Source: an uncultured Ignavibacteria bacterium
GTDB taxonomy: Bacteria > Bacteroidota > Ignavibacteria > Kapaibacteriales > UBA2268
Length of the DNA stretch: 64,000 bases
Direction: 5' to 3'
NCBI GenBank assembly: GCA_903862655.1
Contig: CAIOZA010000055.1
Location: forward strand, 108,334 to 172,333
Below the pieces are notes generated by a model. The model worked only from the letters and a program-made list of their open reading frames with translations, ran no database searches and had not been told where the DNA came from. Shown here piece by piece: positions 1 through 8,918 of this stretch; position 1 is the stretch's first letter, and every line of letters starts with the position of its first letter. The translations under genes and the position numbers were made by a program.

Positions 1-1
1 T

Positions 2-1081
2 GTTTTATATATGAAGCGAAGCCGTACCGGAGTGCTCAAAGCCGGTGATGTTGGTTATTTTATCCCAAATATAAAGACTTTGCAGGACACCAAAGTTGGA
101 GATACAATTACTCTTTTGCATAAACCGTGCGAAAAGGCAATTGAAGGATTCAAGATTGTCAAACCTATGGTTTACAGTGGAATATATCCTGCAAGTGCTG
201 ATGATTTCGAATCTCTTCGTGAGGCTTTGGCTAAACTACTTTTAAATGATTCTTCTATAACCTATGAACCGGAAACATCAAGTGCATTAGGTTTTGGTTT
301 CAGATGCGGTTTTCTCGGACTACTCCACATGGAAATTGTTCAGGAGAGATTAGAGCGTGAATTTGATCAGAACATTGTTACAACAGTTCCAAACGTTCGT
401 TATAATGTAGTCAAAACAAATGGGGAAGAATACTTTATTGAGAATCCTGCTCAGCTTCCTCCTACTACAAATATCAGCGAAATTCAGGAACCTTATATAA
501 GAGCACAGATTATTACTCCTACAGAGTATATTGGCAATGTTATGAAGCTTTGTATGGATAGACGCGGTATCATGAAAAATACCACTTATCTGTCTGCTGA
601 CCGCGTTGACCTACATTTTGAGTTACCATTAGCAGAAGTTATTTTTGACTTTTATGATAAATTAAAATCGACAAGCCGTGGTTATGCTTCTCTTGATTAT
701 GAATACCTGGACTTTAGACCTGAGGACTTGGTTAGGCTCGATATCCTTTTTAACGGAGAACAGGTTGATGCTTTATCGACAATTGTTCACCGCTCAAAGT
801 CATTTTATTTGGGACAGAAACTATGTTCGAAACTCAAAGAACTTATCCCAAGACAGATGTTCGAAGTCGCTATCCAGTCTGCTATTGGATCGAGAATAAT
901 ATCCAGAACCAACATACAGGCTATGAGAAAAAATGTTCTTGCCAAATGTTATGGTGGTGATATCTCAAGAAAAAGAAAGCTTCTTGAGAAACAAAAAGAG
1001 GGTAAGAAACGTATGAAACAAGTAGGCAGGGTCGAAATTCCTCAAGAAGCTTTCCTTGCTGTTCTCAGTATTGATGATTAA
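2..1081 (+). CDS. lepA: Elongation factor 4 (LepA), C-terminal part, cut by window edge
   Basis: This is the 3' part of the gene for the translational GTPase LepA/EF4, which acts on the ribosome to remodel stalled or mistranslocated complexes. The reading frame is open to the first bases of the window, so the GTPase domain lies outside and the ATG near position 11 is only an internal Met. About 360 residues remain of a family length near 600. Visible are the end of domain II, the EF-G-like domains III and V ([16 protein letters not shown], then a block with [11 protein letters not shown]) and the LepA-specific C-terminal domain with its Arg/Lys-rich stretch ([18 protein letters not shown]) before the terminal FLAVLSIDD. 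lepB follows after about 35 bases and hemW directly after that, which suggests one transcript. Identification is secure; only the N-terminus is unseen. Confidence 0.96.
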   Translation, partial: VLYMKRSRTGVLKAGDVGYFIPNIKTLQDTKVGDTITLLHKPCEKAIEGFKIVKPMVYSGIYPASADDFESLREALAKLLLNDSSITYEPETSSALGFGFRCGFLGLLHMEIVQERLEREFDQNIVTTVPNVRYNVVKTNGEEYFIENPAQLPPTTNISEIQEPYIRAQIITPTEYIGNVMKLCMDRRGIMKNTTYLSADRVDLHFELPLAEVIFDFYDKLKSTSRGYASLDYEYLDFRPEDLVRLDILFNGEQVDALSTIVHRSKSFYLGQKLCSKLKELIPRQMFEVAIQSAIGSRIISRTNIQAMRKNVLAKCYGGDISRKRKLLEKQKEGKKRMKQVGRVEIPQEAFLAVLSIDD

Positions 1082-1116
1082 TCATTTATAAACAATTGTT
1101 ATTAACCGGAAACCAA

Positions 1117-2160
1117 ATGAAATCAAAAGATAATTCGAAAAAATCACAGTCAGAAGTTAAAGAACTTCAGGAAAAGATTAAGCAACTCAAATCAAAAACA
1201 TTCAAGACTATGGAAGGTAATAATTTTGCTTCCAAATCTTGGAATTGGTATCGTAATAAAAAGAAGATAGCTGATTTGGATAAACAAGTGCCAAAGTCCT
1301 TTGGCGAAGTTGTTAAATCTTGGTTCAACACTATTTTTGGTGCAATTTTAGTTGTTATGATACTAAATGGTATTTTGATTGCATCATTTGTTGTTCCAAC
1401 CGGATCAATGGAAAATACTGTCATGACCGGCGATTTCCTTTTTGTAAATAAACTTATATATGGTCCTTCAACACCACAGGTTATTCCATTTTTGAATATA
1501 CCGTTACCATTTTATAAAACTCCCGGTCTCAAAGATCCAAAGCAGGGCGATGTAATTGTGTTCATTTTCCCTGGTAACAGAGATGAAGAAAAATCAAAAG
1601 ATTTTCAATATTATCTTAAACGTTGCGTAGCTACAGCCGGAGATACCATTCAGGTGATTAACAAACGTGTTTTTGTGAACGGAGTTGAATTCGGGCTTCC
1701 TGAACATGGTCGTTATGAACCTTTTCAAAGAGAGACACAATATGACAAATTCAGAACTTTCCCGGTTGGAGCTGGATTTACACCCAACAATTACGGTCCT
1801 TTAAAAATACCTAAAAAAGGCGATGAAATCACACTCTCACCTCAAAACTGGAGACAGTGGGAAATGTTCATCAAGCGTGAAGGTCACTCAATAACATTTG
1901 ATGGAACAAATGTTATCATTGATTCTAAACCTACAACAAAATATAATGTTCTACGCAACTATTGTTTTGGGATGGGTGACAATCGTGATAATTCACTCGA
2001 TAGTCGGTTCTTTGGTTTTATTCCTTTTGAGAATGTTGTTGGTACTCCAATGATTGTTTATATGTCATTGCCAGACAAAGATGAATTCGAGAGACCTTAT
2101 ACACTATTCGAAAGAATCTTGCACATGAGATTTGAAAGAATCGGTAAGATAATTCTTTAA
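1117..2160 (+). CDS. lepB: Signal peptidase I
   Basis: Membrane-bound serine protease (S26) that removes signal peptides from exported proteins. I chose the ATG at 1117 over a TTG at 1096; a weak ccgga lies upstream. The 347-residue protein has a charged, partly coiled-coil cytosolic N-terminus (residues 1-68), one membrane segment (about 72-93), then the catalytic Ser in PTGSMENT (Ser97). The Lys general base is in the YLKRCVAT block (Lys168), and the conserved MGDNRDNS and LDSRFFG boxes follow. A roughly 100-residue stretch between the Lys and GDNR boxes is longer than in minimal homologues. The stop codon shares one base with the hemW start (TAATG), so the two are probably translationally coupled. 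The window contains many signal-peptide-bearing substrates, but no direct link is implied. Confidence 0.93.
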   Translation: MKSKDNSKKSQSEVKELQEKIKQLKSKTFKTMEGNNFASKSWNWYRNKKKIADLDKQVPKSFGEVVKSWFNTIFGAILVVMILNGILIASFVVPTGSMENTVMTGDFLFVNKLIYGPSTPQVIPFLNIPLPFYKTPGLKDPKQGDVIVFIFPGNRDEEKSKDFQYYLKRCVATAGDTIQVINKRVFVNGVEFGLPEHGRYEPFQRETQYDKFRTFPVGAGFTPNNYGPLKIPKKGDEITLSPQNWRQWEMFIKREGHSITFDGTNVIIDSKPTTKYNVLRNYCFGMGDNRDNSLDSRFFGFIPFENVVGTPMIVYMSLPDKDEFERPYTLFERILHMRFERIGKIIL

Positions 2161-3335
2161 TGGCTGGAATTTATATTCACGTACCTTTCTGTGTAAAAAA
2201 ATGTCACTATTGTGACTTCTATTCTGAAGAACTACATAGCAACTTAAGAACAAATAGCCTTAGGGAATCCCCTTTGGCTATTTCTGTTTTTGTAGAAAAT
2301 CTTGTTAAAGAGATTGAACTGACCAATCAAAAATTAGATCGAGAGATTGAGATTAATACAATTTTCTTTGGTGGAGGAACTCCATCATTATTAAATTCTG
2401 AACAATTAGACACAATCGTTAATCAAATTCACAAATCATTTCATATAAATGAAAAAGCTGAATTTACTCTGGAATGTAACCCCGGTACTACAACTAAAGA
2501 AAAAATCCGAAGCTTTATTAAACTGGGTGTCAATCGAATAAGTTTTGGAGTTCAGTCGTTTATAGATAAAGAATTGGAATTTCTACAACGCATTCATTCT
2601 CCAGAAGAAGCCGAAAGATCAATTATTGATGCTAGAGAAGCAGGTTTAAATAATATTAGTCTCGACCTGATGTTTTCGATTCCGGGTCAAACAATTGAAT
2701 CACTTGACTTTTCGCTTAATAAGGCAATATCTCTCCAACCGGAGCATATCTCTTCTTACAGCCTCATTTATGAGCCTGGAACACCCCTTTACTATGACAT
2801 GATGCAAAAAAAAATTAAAATCATTAATGATGAAGATGATGCATCTTTCTATGATTACACAATAAATTTCCTAACTAAAGCCGGTTATGAGCAATACGAG
2901 GTATCGAATTTTGCAAAAGAAAAAAAGTACTGTCAACATAATCTGAATTACTGGAATGGTGGAGAGTATATGGCTTTTGGACCTTCAGCTCATGGTTTTA
3001 TGGATAATGTCAGATATTGGAATGTTCGTTCGCTCCAAATTTATAATACAAAACTTATAATGAACGAATTGCCAATTGAGAATAGTGAAATACTTACTGA
3101 TCCCGAATATTTCAGTGAAATTATCTTCCTTGGCTTACGTGCAAACGGAGTTAGCGTTGAATTTGTTAAAGTCAGATTTGGAATAGATATAATGCTGACT
3201 GCTGGAAAAATCATACAAGATTACATAAATTTAGGATTATTAATTTATGGTGACGATAAGTTGAGTATGACAGTAAAGGGATATCCATTGTGCGACGAGA
3301 TAATTTTAAATATTCTCAATCAGATAAAGATATAA
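2160..3335 (+). CDS. hemW: HemW-like radical SAM protein (heme chaperone; formerly HemN-like)
   Basis: Radical SAM family protein of the HemW/HemN-like group. HemW is known as a heme-binding chaperone rather than a true coproporphyrinogen oxidase. The 4Fe-4S cluster motif CxxxCxxC is at residues 11-18 in HVPFCVKKCHYCDF. GGGTPSLL (71-78) is the usual second motif, and the ECNPGTTT and ISFGVQSF blocks follow. The HemW C-terminal domain is present (length 391; family about 380). Its start overlaps the lepB stop by one base. Its 3' end overlaps the convergent rsmD gene by 20 bases. The lepA-lepB-hemW neighbourhood supports the HemW name, since lepA and hemW are linked in many bacteria. The exact physiological substrate cannot be read from sequence. 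Confidence 0.9.
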   Translation: MAGIYIHVPFCVKKCHYCDFYSEELHSNLRTNSLRESPLAISVFVENLVKEIELTNQKLDREIEINTIFFGGGTPSLLNSEQLDTIVNQIHKSFHINEKAEFTLECNPGTTTKEKIRSFIKLGVNRISFGVQSFIDKELEFLQRIHSPEEAERSIIDAREAGLNNISLDLMFSIPGQTIESLDFSLNKAISLQPEHISSYSLIYEPGTPLYYDMMQKKIKIINDEDDASFYDYTINFLTKAGYEQYEVSNFAKEKKYCQHNLNYWNGGEYMAFGPSAHGFMDNVRYWNVRSLQIYNTKLIMNELPIENSEILTDPEYFSEIIFLGLRANGVSVEFVKVRFGIDIMLTAGKIIQDYINLGLLIYGDDKLSMTVKGYPLCDEIILNILNQIKI

Positions 3336-3894
3336 TCTCTCTTTGTATGAAAAGAACTTTGGTGCTGCCAAATTTTTTCTCCTGAACAAGCTTATAACCT
3401 TGAATTAAAGCTATTCCATCACCGATAGAACATTCAGCGACGATTATACCGCCTTCATTCAGGTATTCATTCTTGAGAATGTTTGCCGCTATTGGATTAA
3501 CAAGAAGATCCTTGTAGGGTGGATCCATAAATATTACATCGAATTTTCTGGACTCTAGATCATTAAACTCCTTAAAGAATTTTACTGCGTCCGACGAGAT
3601 AATTTCAAATTCATTTCTTTCCAAAGAAAGTTGCTTTGCAACTGTTCCAATGTAATCGCATGATCGTCTGGTTTTATCTACAAATACACATTTTCTAGCT
3701 CCACGGCTCAAAGCTTCGAATCCAAGATTACCCGTACCGGCACAAATATCAGCTATAAGAGTATCTTCAAGTGAGATGAAATTAAATAAGATATTGAAAA
3801 TGGTTTCTTTTGCTCCATCTGTCGTGGGTCTAACTCCCGGTGGAAGATTTGCATCAATTCTGCGTCCACGGAATCTACCGCTGATTATTCTCAT
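3316..3894 (-). CDS. rsmD: 16S rRNA (guanine(966)-N(2))-methyltransferase
   Basis: SAM-dependent methyltransferase of the RsmD family, which modifies G966 of 16S rRNA on the small subunit. The N-terminus MRIISGRFRGRRI is typical. DGAKETIFNIL is the family motif, AGTGNLGFEALSRGA is the SAM-binding motif I (about 51-65), and MDPPY (123-127) is the catalytic motif of N-methyltransferases. Its length of 192 residues is normal. The ATG overlaps the TGA of the upstream PilM-like gene (TGATG), so it is probably translated by coupling from that transcript. It converges on hemW with a 20-base overlap of coding ends and no room for a separate terminator. Confidence 0.92.
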   Translation of the reverse strand: MRIISGRFRGRRIDANLPPGVRPTTDGAKETIFNILFNFISLEDTLIADICAGTGNLGFEALSRGARKCVFVDKTRRSCDYIGTVAKQLSLERNEFEIISSDAVKFFKEFNDLESRKFDVIFMDPPYKDLLVNPIAANILKNEYLNEGGIIVAECSIGDGIALIQGYKLVQEKKFGSTKVLFIQREIISLSD

Positions 3895-4832
3895 CAGAAT
3901 AATTTCAAACGTTCGTGATACTCAGGCAAAGTAGAACCAATACATGACGGAAATATATGAGCCGTTCTAATGCAATACTGCATATCTCTTAGATCAAGAC
4001 TAGTGGATGTCATTCGAAACGCATTCAAACGAATTACCTCCGGTATGAATTCATGTAATGCTTCTCTAATGCCTTTTAAAGTCTGTTGAGTCAGACTGAT
4101 TCCATAAGCCATTACAGAATCAATTACTTCTGCATTTTCAAAGAGAATCTTTTCAATTTCTTCTTTACAAATTCCGGGAATATCATTTTCTGAAGAATAA
4201 GACCGAAGGTGAAAATAAGCAGTTTTACGAGAACTAATCAAGCTGATATCAATAAAATTATTTTGGAAACCAAATAAAACTATAGTTTTGTCGCTATATT
4301 CAGGATAATTGTAAGCTAAAGAATTTTGTGCATTTAACTGGCTAACCTCAATTTTTTGTATAGGAAGATTTATATTTTTTACGATCTCAGTACAGGCTCT
4401 ATAAGTTGCTTTCTGAACAACTACAGCGACGATGTTAACATCACCGTTTAATTTAGGGTTCATTTGAAGCAAAGTGCAAGTAAAATCCTTAATATCAAAT
4501 TGCGGGAAATTATGTCTCAGCTCCAGATTAATCAAAGCTTTCAATTCCGTTTGATTAATATTGGCTTGCCCTGGGAATTGAGTAACAAATAAGCTTTCAG
4601 CAGGTAAAGACATTGTTAGCTTATCCGGTTGAAATGGTAAATTTTTCAACAATTCCTGTAGTTCATAAACTCCGGGCTGATTAAAATTATCTTCAAGAAT
4701 TTCTATATCAATTGGATTATTAGTCGAATTAATATAAGTAATCTCCAGTCCTTTTTTGCCGGTACGAACACCAGTTAAATAAGTCCTATCCACATTCAGA
4801 AAAATCGAAAGTATATTTTCACTTAAAGCCAT
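3894..4832 (-). CDS. Putative PilM/FtsA-like actin-fold protein
   Basis: A soluble protein of about 312 residues that I match only tentatively to the PilM family of actin-like ATPases, which sit on the inner membrane and organise type IV pilus or type II secretion assembly. Supporting features are the pattern of alternating short hydrophobic strands, a motif that resembles the PilM middle region (IQKIEVSQLNAQNSLAYNY, then a TIVLFGFQNNFIDISLI strand pair), and no signal peptide. The nucleotide-binding motifs are poorly conserved and PilN/PilO/PilQ partners are not adjacent. An upstream TTG (4862) would add ten residues; the ATG at 4832 is preferred. It is directly upstream of and coupled to rsmD. 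It may instead be a lineage-specific protein of unknown function. Confidence 0.5.
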   Translation of the reverse strand: MALSENILSIFLNVDRTYLTGVRTGKKGLEITYINSTNNPIDIEILEDNFNQPGVYELQELLKNLPFQPDKLTMSLPAESLFVTQFPGQANINQTELKALINLELRHNFPQFDIKDFTCTLLQMNPKLNGDVNIVAVVVQKATYRACTEIVKNINLPIQKIEVSQLNAQNSLAYNYPEYSDKTIVLFGFQNNFIDISLISSRKTAYFHLRSYSSENDIPGICKEEIEKILFENAEVIDSVMAYGISLTQQTLKGIREALHEFIPEVIRLNAFRMTSTSLDLRDMQYCIRTAHIFPSCIGSTLPEYHERLKLF

Positions 4833-4959
4833 TGTAATGTCATATAATTGATAATAATACAAAAATAAAAGAATCCTTGTAATAATCGCAAAATAATTTT
4901 ATCAAATATTTTGAAATACTCGGTGTCAATGATTTATTTAGTATAATATTCAGGTTATC

Positions 4960-5895
4960 ATGCAGACTATACTTGGTTGTAATGGAGCAATAGGTCAGGA
5001 AGTTCAAAGACAATTGGTGAAATATACTGATTCTGTGAGATTAGTCAGTCGAAATCCAAAAAAACTAATAGAATCTTATGAATTACTAACTGCCGATCTG
5101 AATGTAAGGGAGCAGGTTTTCTCCTCTGTTAAAGGAAGTGAGATTGTTTATCTGCTGGTTGGGTTAGAATATAGTACTAAAATCTGGCAGGAAAACTGGC
5201 CCGGATTAATGAGAAACGTTATTGATGCCTGCAAAGAATATGGTTCTAAATTGGTATTTTTTGATAATGTTTATGCTATCGGTGGTGATAATGTTAAGCA
5301 CATAACAGAAGAATCTCCAATCAGTCCCACGAGTAAAAAGGGTATTATAAGAGCATCTCTTGACAAAATGATACTTGAAGAAATCCACAAAGGTACTCTC
5401 AATGCAATCATTGCCAGATCGCCTGACTTCTTCGGTCCAATTATAGAAACTAGTGCCATGATGAATATTGTCTATAATAATTTAGTTAAAGGAAAAAAAG
5501 CCCAATGGCTATGCGATTCGAAAGCATTGCATTCTATGGGATACACTTATGATCTTGGGCTCGGAACAGCTTTGCTTGGCAATACTCCGGATGCTTACAA
5601 CCAAATCTGGAATCTGCCAACTGATAAACCAATCAATGGTGAGCAATGGATTAAGCTGTTCGCTGAAGAGATGAATAAATCAAATAAATATCAAACACTT
5701 CCGGCTTGGCTAATGAAAATTCTGGGATTATTTGTCCCGATACTAAAGGAGATGTATGAAATGAGTTACCAGAATGATAGGGACTATTATTTCGACAGCA
5801 CAAAATTTGAAAAGTATTTTAATTATACTCCTACATCCAATAAAGAAGCTGTAAGACAAACAATTGAGATATTGAACAAACAAAAAAATAAATAA
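4960..5895 (+). CDS. NAD-dependent epimerase/dehydratase family protein (atypical SDR)
   Basis: Rossmann-fold oxidoreductase of the extended/atypical short-chain dehydrogenase group. The N-terminus has a modified nucleotide-binding glycine motif (GCNGAIG, residues 6-12), followed by VRLVSRNPKK, which would contact the cofactor's adenosine ribose. YLLVGLEY and a FFDNVYAIGGD block match the usual second and third core strands. The canonical Tyr-x-x-x-Lys pair is not obvious, so it may be a non-catalytic or NmrA-like member. A C-terminal helix-rich part (AWLMKILGLFVPILKEM) completes 311 residues. It stands alone: the PilM-like gene is divergent on one side and a secreted protein begins 77 bases downstream. 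Substrate unknown. Confidence 0.72.
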   Translation: MQTILGCNGAIGQEVQRQLVKYTDSVRLVSRNPKKLIESYELLTADLNVREQVFSSVKGSEIVYLLVGLEYSTKIWQENWPGLMRNVIDACKEYGSKLVFFDNVYAIGGDNVKHITEESPISPTSKKGIIRASLDKMILEEIHKGTLNAIIARSPDFFGPIIETSAMMNIVYNNLVKGKKAQWLCDSKALHSMGYTYDLGLGTALLGNTPDAYNQIWNLPTDKPINGEQWIKLFAEEMNKSNKYQTLPAWLMKILGLFVPILKEMYEMSYQNDRDYYFDSTKFEKYFNYTPTSNKEAVRQTIEILNKQKNK

Positions 5896-5972
5896 TGAAA
5901 TTATTTTCATTTGTTTAGTGTTTTAAAATAATGATAAGTTGTCAGTTTTTTAATTTTTAGTTTGGAGATATT

Positions 5973-8795
5973 ATGAATATTAAGATTCTCGTTTCAATAA
6001 ATGCATTCTTTGCTTTGTGCTCAGTCTGTTTCATAACTTCTAATGTACTGCTCAGTCAGCCAACTTCATGGAAGAGTATAGGTCCTGGTGGTGGAGGGGC
6101 TTTTTATAGTCCATCAATTAGTCCTTTTAATCCATCAGAAGTTTTTATTCCAAGTGATATGTCCGATCTGTTTCATACAACAAATCTTGGCAACAGCTTC
6201 TCTATTGTGAATTTTCAGTATATTACTGCGGGTATCCCAACAAAGGTTCAATTCACTAATCAGCCGAATATTCTCTACACAATCAATCAACATGAATTCG
6301 GTAATTTCCCTGTTAAGAGTACCGATGGTGGTATTACTTGGAATAAAACTCAATCCGATCCAACAGATGGAGGGGCATTCCAGATATTTGCAAGCGATCT
6401 GGATTTTAATATAGTTTTAGTAACTGATTACTCAAATGTATTTTATTCTACTGATGGCGGCGCATCATTTGATAATATTTTTCAAGGTGATGCAGGAACT
6501 TGGGGATCATATATTGCCGGTGTATTGTGGGATGGAAATGATATTTATATCGTACAACCCAATGGACTTTTAGTTTCAAAAAGTGGTCAATCCTTCAAAA
6601 GTGAAAAACCAACAGGACTTTCTTCTGAATTCATAATATCATGTAGTGCAGCTAAGAGTAACGGGAAAATCAGATTTTTTGCAGTCACAAGCGGATCTTG
6701 CTATCCAGGCATCACAGGAGCCGATCATAGCGATTACTTATCGGTATACACTCTAGATTACGGGAACTCAGCATGGTCCAAAAAATCATCAGGTATTCCT
6801 TCCGGAGTTCACCCATTCTTTGTCGATATGGCTAAGGATAATGTTGATATTGCTTACATAGCAGGTGCTGATGTTACAAATTCAGGACCATCAGTTCTAA
6901 AAACAACGGATGGTGGTAATACGTGGCAAAGTATATTTAATCTTCAAAATAATCAAAATATTAAAACCGGATGGAGCGGTTTTGGTGGAGACAGAGCATG
7001 GTCCTTTGGTGAATATGCCTTAGGGTTTACTGTTAGCAGAACTAATAGTAATTACTCTGTGATAACCGATCTGGGATTTGCTCATTATACTACCGATGGT
7101 GGAAATCACTGGGAGCAAATGTACGTAGATAAATCTGATGAAAACCCTGAGAATTCTTCTACTACACGAGGTAAATCATATCATTCAGTTGGTCTTGAAA
7201 ATACAACCTGCTGGAATATTTGCTGGGCTGATGACAAAAATTTGTTTGGTGCATATACAGATATTCAGGGGACCAGATGTACTGATGGCGGTAATACTTG
7301 GTCTTTTGATTATACGGGACACAACGATAATACAATGTATATGTCTCTCAAACATCCTCAAAGCGGAATAATGTATGCCGCAACCTCATCGGTGCATGAT
7401 ATGTATGAAAGTATGTATCTCACAGACGCTAAAATAGATGGGGGCAGAGGTAAAGTACTTTATTCTGCGGATAAAGGTAAAACCTGGCAGATATTGCATG
7501 ATTTTGCTAAACCTGTAGTCTGGCTAGCCCTGGACCCAACAAATTCAAACCGGATGTATGCAAGCATGGTAAATAGTGCTCAGGGTGGTATTTATGTAAG
7601 CGAGAACATTAATCTTGGTGCAGCTTCAACCTGGAAAAAGTTAGCCGTTCCACCCAGAACACAAGGTCATCCATATAATATTGTTGTCCTAAATGATGGA
7701 AGCATTGTTTGCACTTATTCTGCAAGGATGACAAATGATAGAAAAAGCTTCCTTGCAAGTTCAGGAGTGTATTTTAGTTCTGATGGGGGTAATACTTGGT
7801 TGGATAGATCAGATGCTTCTATGCAGTACTGGACTAAAGATATAGTAATTGATCCAATAGATGCAACTCAGAATACCTGGTATGTTGGTGTTTTCAGTGG
7901 TTGGGGAGGCCCAGCCAACAACAAAGGCGGACTCTACAAAACAACAAACAGAGGAACAACCTGGACCAAAATATTGGATAAAGCCCGGGTTGAATCATGC
8001 ACAATCAATCCTGCTAATCCGAAAGAGATGTATGTTACAACTGAGTATGAAGGTTTATTTTTAACAAGAACTCTGAATTCCTCTAACCCAATATTCAATT
8101 TAGTGCAGAGTTATCCATTCAAACATCCGTTGAGAGTATTTTTCAATCCCTACAATAATAGTGAAATATATGTTAGTAGTTTTGGTTATGGGATAGTGCG
8201 AGGATCAACCAGTTCGGTTGATCCACTTGATAACGTAGTTTTAATTTCACCGCTGAATAATTCGAATAGTCTATCTTCTTCAACCGTAAAGTTTAACTGG
8301 AATAAAGTCACAAATGCAACAAAATATACTTTTAGTTATGCTGATAATGATAATTTCAGCAATAGTTTAGCGGACTCATCCTTAACAGATACAAGTTATA
8401 TTATTCCCAATTTTTCAAATTTTGAAAATAAGACAATTTCTTGGAGAGTTAAAGCAGGAAATGCTTCCGGTTGGGGAAACTATAATCAGGTTTGGCATTT
8501 GATTGTGACTCCCAAAACTAGCGTTAGCGATTGTAGTGATATTCAATTACAATTGTTCCCAAATCCAGCAAATACCTACATATCGATCATTTCTGATAAT
8601 GATCTTAATCATACACAAGTTTTTCTTTTTAATAATATTGGCGAAGATTTGAGTAGTACTATAGAACAAGAGAACATTTCGGGGAATCAAATTTTATTGA
8701 GAATAGAAAACCTTCCTGCTGGACAATATCATTTGCAGTTAATGAAAACATCCGGAATTCCATCTGCTAATTTCAAATTTATTAAAAGTAAATAA
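5973..8795 (+). CDS. Secreted Asp-box beta-propeller protein with fibronectin-like and T9SS sorting domains
   Basis: A 940-residue exported protein. The N-terminus has a signal peptide (hydrophobic to about residue 28, then LLSQPTSW). The body carries at least eight Asp-box/BNR motifs of the S-x-D-x-G-x-T-W type (STDGGITWN, TTDGGNTWQ, TTDGGNHWEQ, CTDGGNTWS, SADKGKTWQ, SSDGGNTWL, TTNRGTTWT), as in sialidase-like, GH74 and VPS10-type propellers. A fibronectin type III-like domain follows (about 755-855, ending near ISWRVKAGNASGWG), then a type A T9SS sorting domain (LQLFPNPANTY ... LPAGQYHLQL). GH74 xyloglucanases are one possible relative, but I see no decisive catalytic pair, so enzyme activity is not claimed. 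It should be exported through Sec and then T9SS to the surface or medium. A strong hairpin follows the stop. Confidence 0.85.
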   Translation: MNIKILVSINAFFALCSVCFITSNVLLSQPTSWKSIGPGGGGAFYSPSISPFNPSEVFIPSDMSDLFHTTNLGNSFSIVNFQYITAGIPTKVQFTNQPNILYTINQHEFGNFPVKSTDGGITWNKTQSDPTDGGAFQIFASDLDFNIVLVTDYSNVFYSTDGGASFDNIFQGDAGTWGSYIAGVLWDGNDIYIVQPNGLLVSKSGQSFKSEKPTGLSSEFIISCSAAKSNGKIRFFAVTSGSCYPGITGADHSDYLSVYTLDYGNSAWSKKSSGIPSGVHPFFVDMAKDNVDIAYIAGADVTNSGPSVLKTTDGGNTWQSIFNLQNNQNIKTGWSGFGGDRAWSFGEYALGFTVSRTNSNYSVITDLGFAHYTTDGGNHWEQMYVDKSDENPENSSTTRGKSYHSVGLENTTCWNICWADDKNLFGAYTDIQGTRCTDGGNTWSFDYTGHNDNTMYMSLKHPQSGIMYAATSSVHDMYESMYLTDAKIDGGRGKVLYSADKGKTWQILHDFAKPVVWLALDPTNSNRMYASMVNSAQGGIYVSENINLGAASTWKKLAVPPRTQGHPYNIVVLNDGSIVCTYSARMTNDRKSFLASSGVYFSSDGGNTWLDRSDASMQYWTKDIVIDPIDATQNTWYVGVFSGWGGPANNKGGLYKTTNRGTTWTKILDKARVESCTINPANPKEMYVTTEYEGLFLTRTLNSSNPIFNLVQSYPFKHPLRVFFNPYNNSEIYVSSFGYGIVRGSTSSVDPLDNVVLISPLNNSNSLSSSTVKFNWNKVTNATKYTFSYADNDNFSNSLADSSLTDTSYIIPNFSNFENKTISWRVKAGNASGWGNYNQVWHLIVTPKTSVSDCSDIQLQLFPNPANTYISIISDNDLNHTQVFLFNNIGEDLSSTIEQENISGNQILLRIENLPAGQYHLQLMKTSGIPSANFKFIKSK

Positions 8796-8805
8796 TAAAA
8801 TCTTG

Positions 8806-8842
8806 CGATCAAGTACACTTAACTAGTGTACTTGATCGTTTG
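8806..8842 (+). terminator. Hairpin terminator after the propeller gene
   Basis: A perfect 14-bp inverted repeat: left arm 8806-8819, loop taact (8820-8824), right arm 8825-8838, then gtttgttc. The T-run is short, so it is a plausible but imperfect intrinsic terminator. It separates the secreted protein from the efflux operon. Confidence 0.7.
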
Positions 8843-8918
8843 TTCACAATTAAAATTAAAAAATTCTCATATTGGTTTTTAAAAAATTGGATAAAAGTAT
8901 AATCATAGTTAGAATTGT

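Noticed and set aside
5894..5911. AT-only hairpin aatgaaa/tttcatt after the SDR gene
   Set aside because: Seven AT-rich pairs with no T-run is too weak to call a terminator.
5973..8795. Naming the Asp-box protein as a GH74 xyloglucanase
   Set aside because: Asp-boxes are shared by many propeller families; I cannot identify a catalytic pair from sequence alone.
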